Shown here piece by piece: positions 29,110-31,707 of a stretch of 31,707 nucleotides of DNA. This stretch comes from a virus. A model generated the notes under the pieces. It was not told the DNA's origin. It did not search any database and saw only the letters and a list, made by a program, of their open reading frames with translations. The first letter of the stretch is position 1. Each line of letters opens with the position of its first letter. The translations under genes and the position numbers were made by a program. The DNA is taken from the IMG/VR virus record IMGVR_UViG_3300009419_001784, positions 1-31,707 of that record. One strand, 5' to 3'.

Positions 29110-31707
29110 AGAAGTCAGCTCTGGTGCCAACCAGAGCGTGGCTGATTTGCGGCGCATTGAGCAGCAAACCCGCACACAAATTGCCACGAATCAGCAAGCG
29201 GCCAGCTCAGTCAACACCATCACAAGCGGTTATCACGCTATGGCCGCTGCTATGGGCACTATCGTTGGTATTGGCACTGCCCAGAAGATTGTGACCGATA
29301 CAGCGAACGCCCAGCTGCTTGAACAGCGGATGAAAAGCCTCTCCGGCTCAGCGGCCGAGTATGCAGCTAACCAGGAATATCTGTTCGCCACCGCCGATCG
29401 GCTCAATACCAGTTACACCTCGCTGGCCGAGTCTTTTACCAGCATGCTCAACCTTCAGCGTGCCGGAACCGTCACCATGGCCGAAGGTAAGGCCATCACT
29501 GAAGGCTTAACCAACGCCTCAAAAGCCCTTGGTGCATCAGATAACCAGCTGGCGCTGAGCTTGTATGGTTTAAACCAGGCGTTATCGAGCGGCGTGCTGC
29601 AAACGGATGAATTAAACCAGGTGATGGATCCACTGCCTGGCTTATTGGGCGAGCTGGACAAGCAAGTCGCTAAAACCGGCATGACATTTAGGCAATTGAC
29701 CGGCACCGGCATGGTGACTTCGGCCATGTTTAAACAGTATTTGGTGGGCGCTTTAAAAGAATATGAAGGCGCGGCTGAACGCACCGAGGGCACCATTTCC
29801 GCGTCCTTTGCGGAGATGGGCAACGCCTATGACAAACTTATTCGTGAATACGAAAAAGAAGTGAACTTTGGTGTTGTGGCAGTAGCCAACGTGCTTCGCG
29901 ATAGCATGGATATGCTGCGCGAAAATGCAACTCTGGTTAAATCGCTGGAAGTCGCTGTGATTGGCTTGGCACTTGGCGTGTCCGGCCGTTTGGTTGGAGC
30001 ACTGGTAAGCTCCACCACCGCAAAAATTGCAGACATCCAGGCCACCAAAGCACAGGGATTAGCAGAAAAAGAGCGTCTTGCAGGCGTCATGAAAACAGCG
30101 GCAGTCGAGCATGCCCGCGCTGTTCAGATGAAAGAACACTATACGTACACCCTCAGTGCGGCGCAGTCGGACCATTTTCGGGGCGTGGCGATCACCAATC
30201 TGGCCGCCGCCAACGGTCGCGCTATTGTCACAGAGCGCGCACTAACCGTTGCCACCGCCAATTATGCAGCTGCAGCCACACAAGCAACACTGGCAAGCCG
30301 GATGCTGGCCGGCTCTTTAGCCTTCGTCGGTGGTGTCCCTGGCCTTATTACCATTTTAGGTTTTGCGGCAATGGCTATGCTGTCATTTGACAGCAGCAGC
30401 GCTGAGGCAAAGAAAAGTGTCAGCGAGTTTGATGGCGAAGTAAAAACCCTGACTGAATCGCTGGAAGGCTTATCAAAAGCCCAACTGGCAGCCCGTAAAG
30501 TCAATATCGACAGCATGCTTGATGAAGCAAGAAAATCTGCCGGTACGCTCAAAGCTGAGCTAGCAACCATCAACAGTGAATTGAATAAAGGCAGGATGAT
30601 CACTGTTGCGCCGGTGTTTAATAAGTATGGTGCGATCATCCAGCAGGGCAAAACCGTGGCTGTGGCGCTCACCGACATTGAGCGCAACGAACACAACAAG
30701 CGCCAGACCCTGCTAATCGCAGAAATAGAATCTAGACAAGCCAATATCACGGCACTTGAAAGCAGCATTAAACGCATTGATTCGCTTGGTAAAGGCGAGC
30801 AACAACAAACCGCCCGTCCACTGCCAGCCAATATCCAACAACTACAGGTTGAGCTATTGGGCGAAGAAGCAAAACTTAAAGACAGCTATCAGCGCCGCCG
30901 CGATATGGTCACCATGTCGATGGCAAGCGATGCGGTCAACAAGCAAAAATATACCCAAATCCTCAAAGACATCGATGCGGCTGAGCACAAAGCCCTTGCA
31001 GAGCAAGGACAAAAGGCACGCGATGAAAAAACACGGGCTGAAAACGAAGCCCGGCGCAAAGTCGAGCAAGACAAAAAAGACGCTCTAGAAAAATCACTCG
31101 CCCAGGCGCGCGGTTTTGCGACGCGCGAAGCGGCAGAAGCCTATGCCAACACCTATGCGGTCGAAAAAGCCAAAATCGACGCGCGCGTTGATGCAGCACG
31201 GCGGGCAGAAAAAGGCTTGGCAGCCAATGACGAAATTGGCGAGCTGAAGTATGACGCTCGGCAGAATGAAGCGCAGCAGGCCCATGAGAAAAAACTACTG
31301 CAAATTCGTGGCTTTGCAACCCGTGAAGCAGCAGAGACTTATGCCAATACTATGGCTATTAAGCAAGCTGAACATCAGGCCACGATGGACGCGATGCGGC
31401 TTCAAAGTAAAGGCATTGATCCGACCGATTTACCTAAAGGGCTGGAGATTGAAAAACAGGATGATAACGCCCTAGAAAAGCGTCGCGCCCAGCTTGAAGC
31501 CGAGTTCCAGTTAGAAGAAGAGAAAACAACCAAGCGCTTAACACGGATGGAAGAACTCCAAAATGAGTTCGACAACCGAAAACTTGCCTTGCATGCAAGT
31601 CGAACCGGTGAGATGCGCGGCACTATTTTACAGTTCACGGACTGGCAAAAGAAAAATGAAGCCAACAAAGCCAGTGCCATTTTGGAGTTGGGCGAGCAAG
31701 GCTTTAA
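29066..31707 (+). CDS. Tape measure protein (N-terminal 880 residues; runs off the window)
   Basis: The tape measure sets tail length and is ejected ahead of DNA. The N terminus, MSNLNLLLKLRYDGKEVSSG, is followed by the tape-measure N-terminal domain (GSAAEYAANQEYLFATADRL and DPLPGLLGELDKQVAKTGM). There are then two hydrophobic segments at about 29950-30030 and 30295-30390 and long coiled coils. From 31109 a 66-residue unit (RGFATREAAEAYANTYAV) repeats in tandem at 31307. The ATG at 29066 has GGGA upstream and overlaps the chaperone extension. The frame is open to the last base. Confidence 0.9.
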   Translation, partial: MSNLNLLLKLRYDGKEVSSGANQSVADLRRIEQQTRTQIATNQQAASSVNTITSGYHAMAAAMGTIVGIGTAQKIVTDTANAQLLEQRMKSLSGSAAEYAANQEYLFATADRLNTSYTSLAESFTSMLNLQRAGTVTMAEGKAITEGLTNASKALGASDNQLALSLYGLNQALSSGVLQTDELNQVMDPLPGLLGELDKQVAKTGMTFRQLTGTGMVTSAMFKQYLVGALKEYEGAAERTEGTISASFAEMGNAYDKLIREYEKEVNFGVVAVANVLRDSMDMLRENATLVKSLEVAVIGLALGVSGRLVGALVSSTTAKIADIQATKAQGLAEKERLAGVMKTAAVEHARAVQMKEHYTYTLSAAQSDHFRGVAITNLAAANGRAIVTERALTVATANYAAAATQATLASRMLAGSLAFVGGVPGLITILGFAAMAMLSFDSSSAEAKKSVSEFDGEVKTLTESLEGLSKAQLAARKVNIDSMLDEARKSAGTLKAELATINSELNKGRMITVAPVFNKYGAIIQQGKTVAVALTDIERNEHNKRQTLLIAEIESRQANITALESSIKRIDSLGKGEQQQTARPLPANIQQLQVELLGEEAKLKDSYQRRRDMVTMSMASDAVNKQKYTQILKDIDAAEHKALAEQGQKARDEKTRAENEARRKVEQDKKDALEKSLAQARGFATREAAEAYANTYAVEKAKIDARVDAARRAEKGLAANDEIGELKYDARQNEAQQAHEKKLLQIRGFATREAAETYANTMAIKQAEHQATMDAMRLQSKGIDPTDLPKGLEIEKQDDNALEKRRAQLEAEFQLEEEKTTKRLTRMEELQNEFDNRKLALHASRTGEMRGTILQFTDWQKKNEANKASAILELGEQGF
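31109..31504 (+). repeat. Two tandem 66-residue repeats in the tape measure
   Basis: RGFATREAAEAYANTYAVEK at 31109 recurs as RGFATREAAETYANTMAIKQ at 31307, exactly 198 bp later. Between them are charged helices rich in Glu, Lys and Ala. A partial third unit (ALEKRRAQ) follows. Repeat number could alter tail length. Confidence 0.7.

Larger units (their letters stand above)
924..31707. mobile_element. Mu-like transposable prophage with siphovirus-type tail (one end in window)
   Basis: All genes from 1265 to the window end fit a transposable phage. It has MuA/MuB-type transposition proteins, Ner, GemA and Mor regulators, Mu-type terminase, portal, gpF, protease and gpG, and a long non-contractile tail module. 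One boundary is at about 910-925, where NRPS coding ends. Mu-type elements start with TG; the best candidate is the TGAAAA at 924, with another TG at 918. The other end and the expected short target duplication lie outside the window, so the exact edge is unproven. The prophage looks complete in replication and head functions. Confidence 0.88.

Noticed and set aside
30262-30831. 189-codon minus-strand frame opposite the tape measure
   Set aside because: It is an antisense shadow; Ser/Leu-rich sequence comes from the complement of Ala/Glu-rich tape measure codons.

Overview
The window is most of a Mu-like (transposable) prophage with a siphovirus-type tail, inserted in a non-ribosomal peptide synthetase (NRPS) gene of a bacterium that is probably a gammaproteobacterium. 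The host guess rests on general style and phage type only. Support for the phage call: a MuA-like DDE transposase overlapping a MuB-like AAA+ ATPase, a Ner-like regulator divergent from a CI-type repressor, GemA, a Mor-family activator, and Mu-type terminases, portal, gpF, protease, DUF1320 and gpG. A tail tube protein, frameshifted tail chaperones and a tape measure replace Mu's contractile tail, as in B3-like phages.

Layout. (1) 1-~920: remnant of an NRPS (end of an adenylation domain, carrier domain, condensation domain) on the minus strand, cut by the phage and also carrying a frameshift. (2) ~920-1264: phage end with direct repeats and an inverted repeat. (3) 17185 down to 1265, minus strand: Ner, two unknown regulators, transposase A, B, DUF3164, an oligoribonuclease homologue, HU, DUF2786, small genes, GemA and Mor. 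A late block follows: endolysin, coiled-coil/TM protein, small and large terminase, portal, holin and gpF. (4) 17332-23525: repressor, then accessory DNA that is visibly richer in A/T. It holds a secreted protein, an 854-residue periplasmic propeller/transmembrane/degenerate-kinase protein and a convergent secreted protein. A separate three-gene cassette follows (solo specificity-domain-like protein, possible HTH protein, DUF4062 protein) with a consensus promoter of its own. (5) 23608 to the window end, plus strand: protease/scaffold, capsid cement, major capsid, DUF1320, gpG, tail terminator, tail tube, tail chaperones and the start of the tape measure.

How it fits together. The repressor and Ner share a short operator-rich region at 17.2-17.33 kb. 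Early transcription runs leftward to Mor. The late genes lie in two operons pointing away from each other about 15.6 kb apart, so the head module is split between gpF (left end) and the protease (right arm). Both operons carry a similar dyad, CTGTAAAGTNNTTTNC, about 60 bp before the first start codon, which is a candidate Mor-family site that would switch on both arms together. The accessory genes between the repressor and the right late operon are the best place to look for lysogenic conversion or anti-phage functions. The DUF4062 cassette and the membrane sensor are the strongest candidates for something undescribed.
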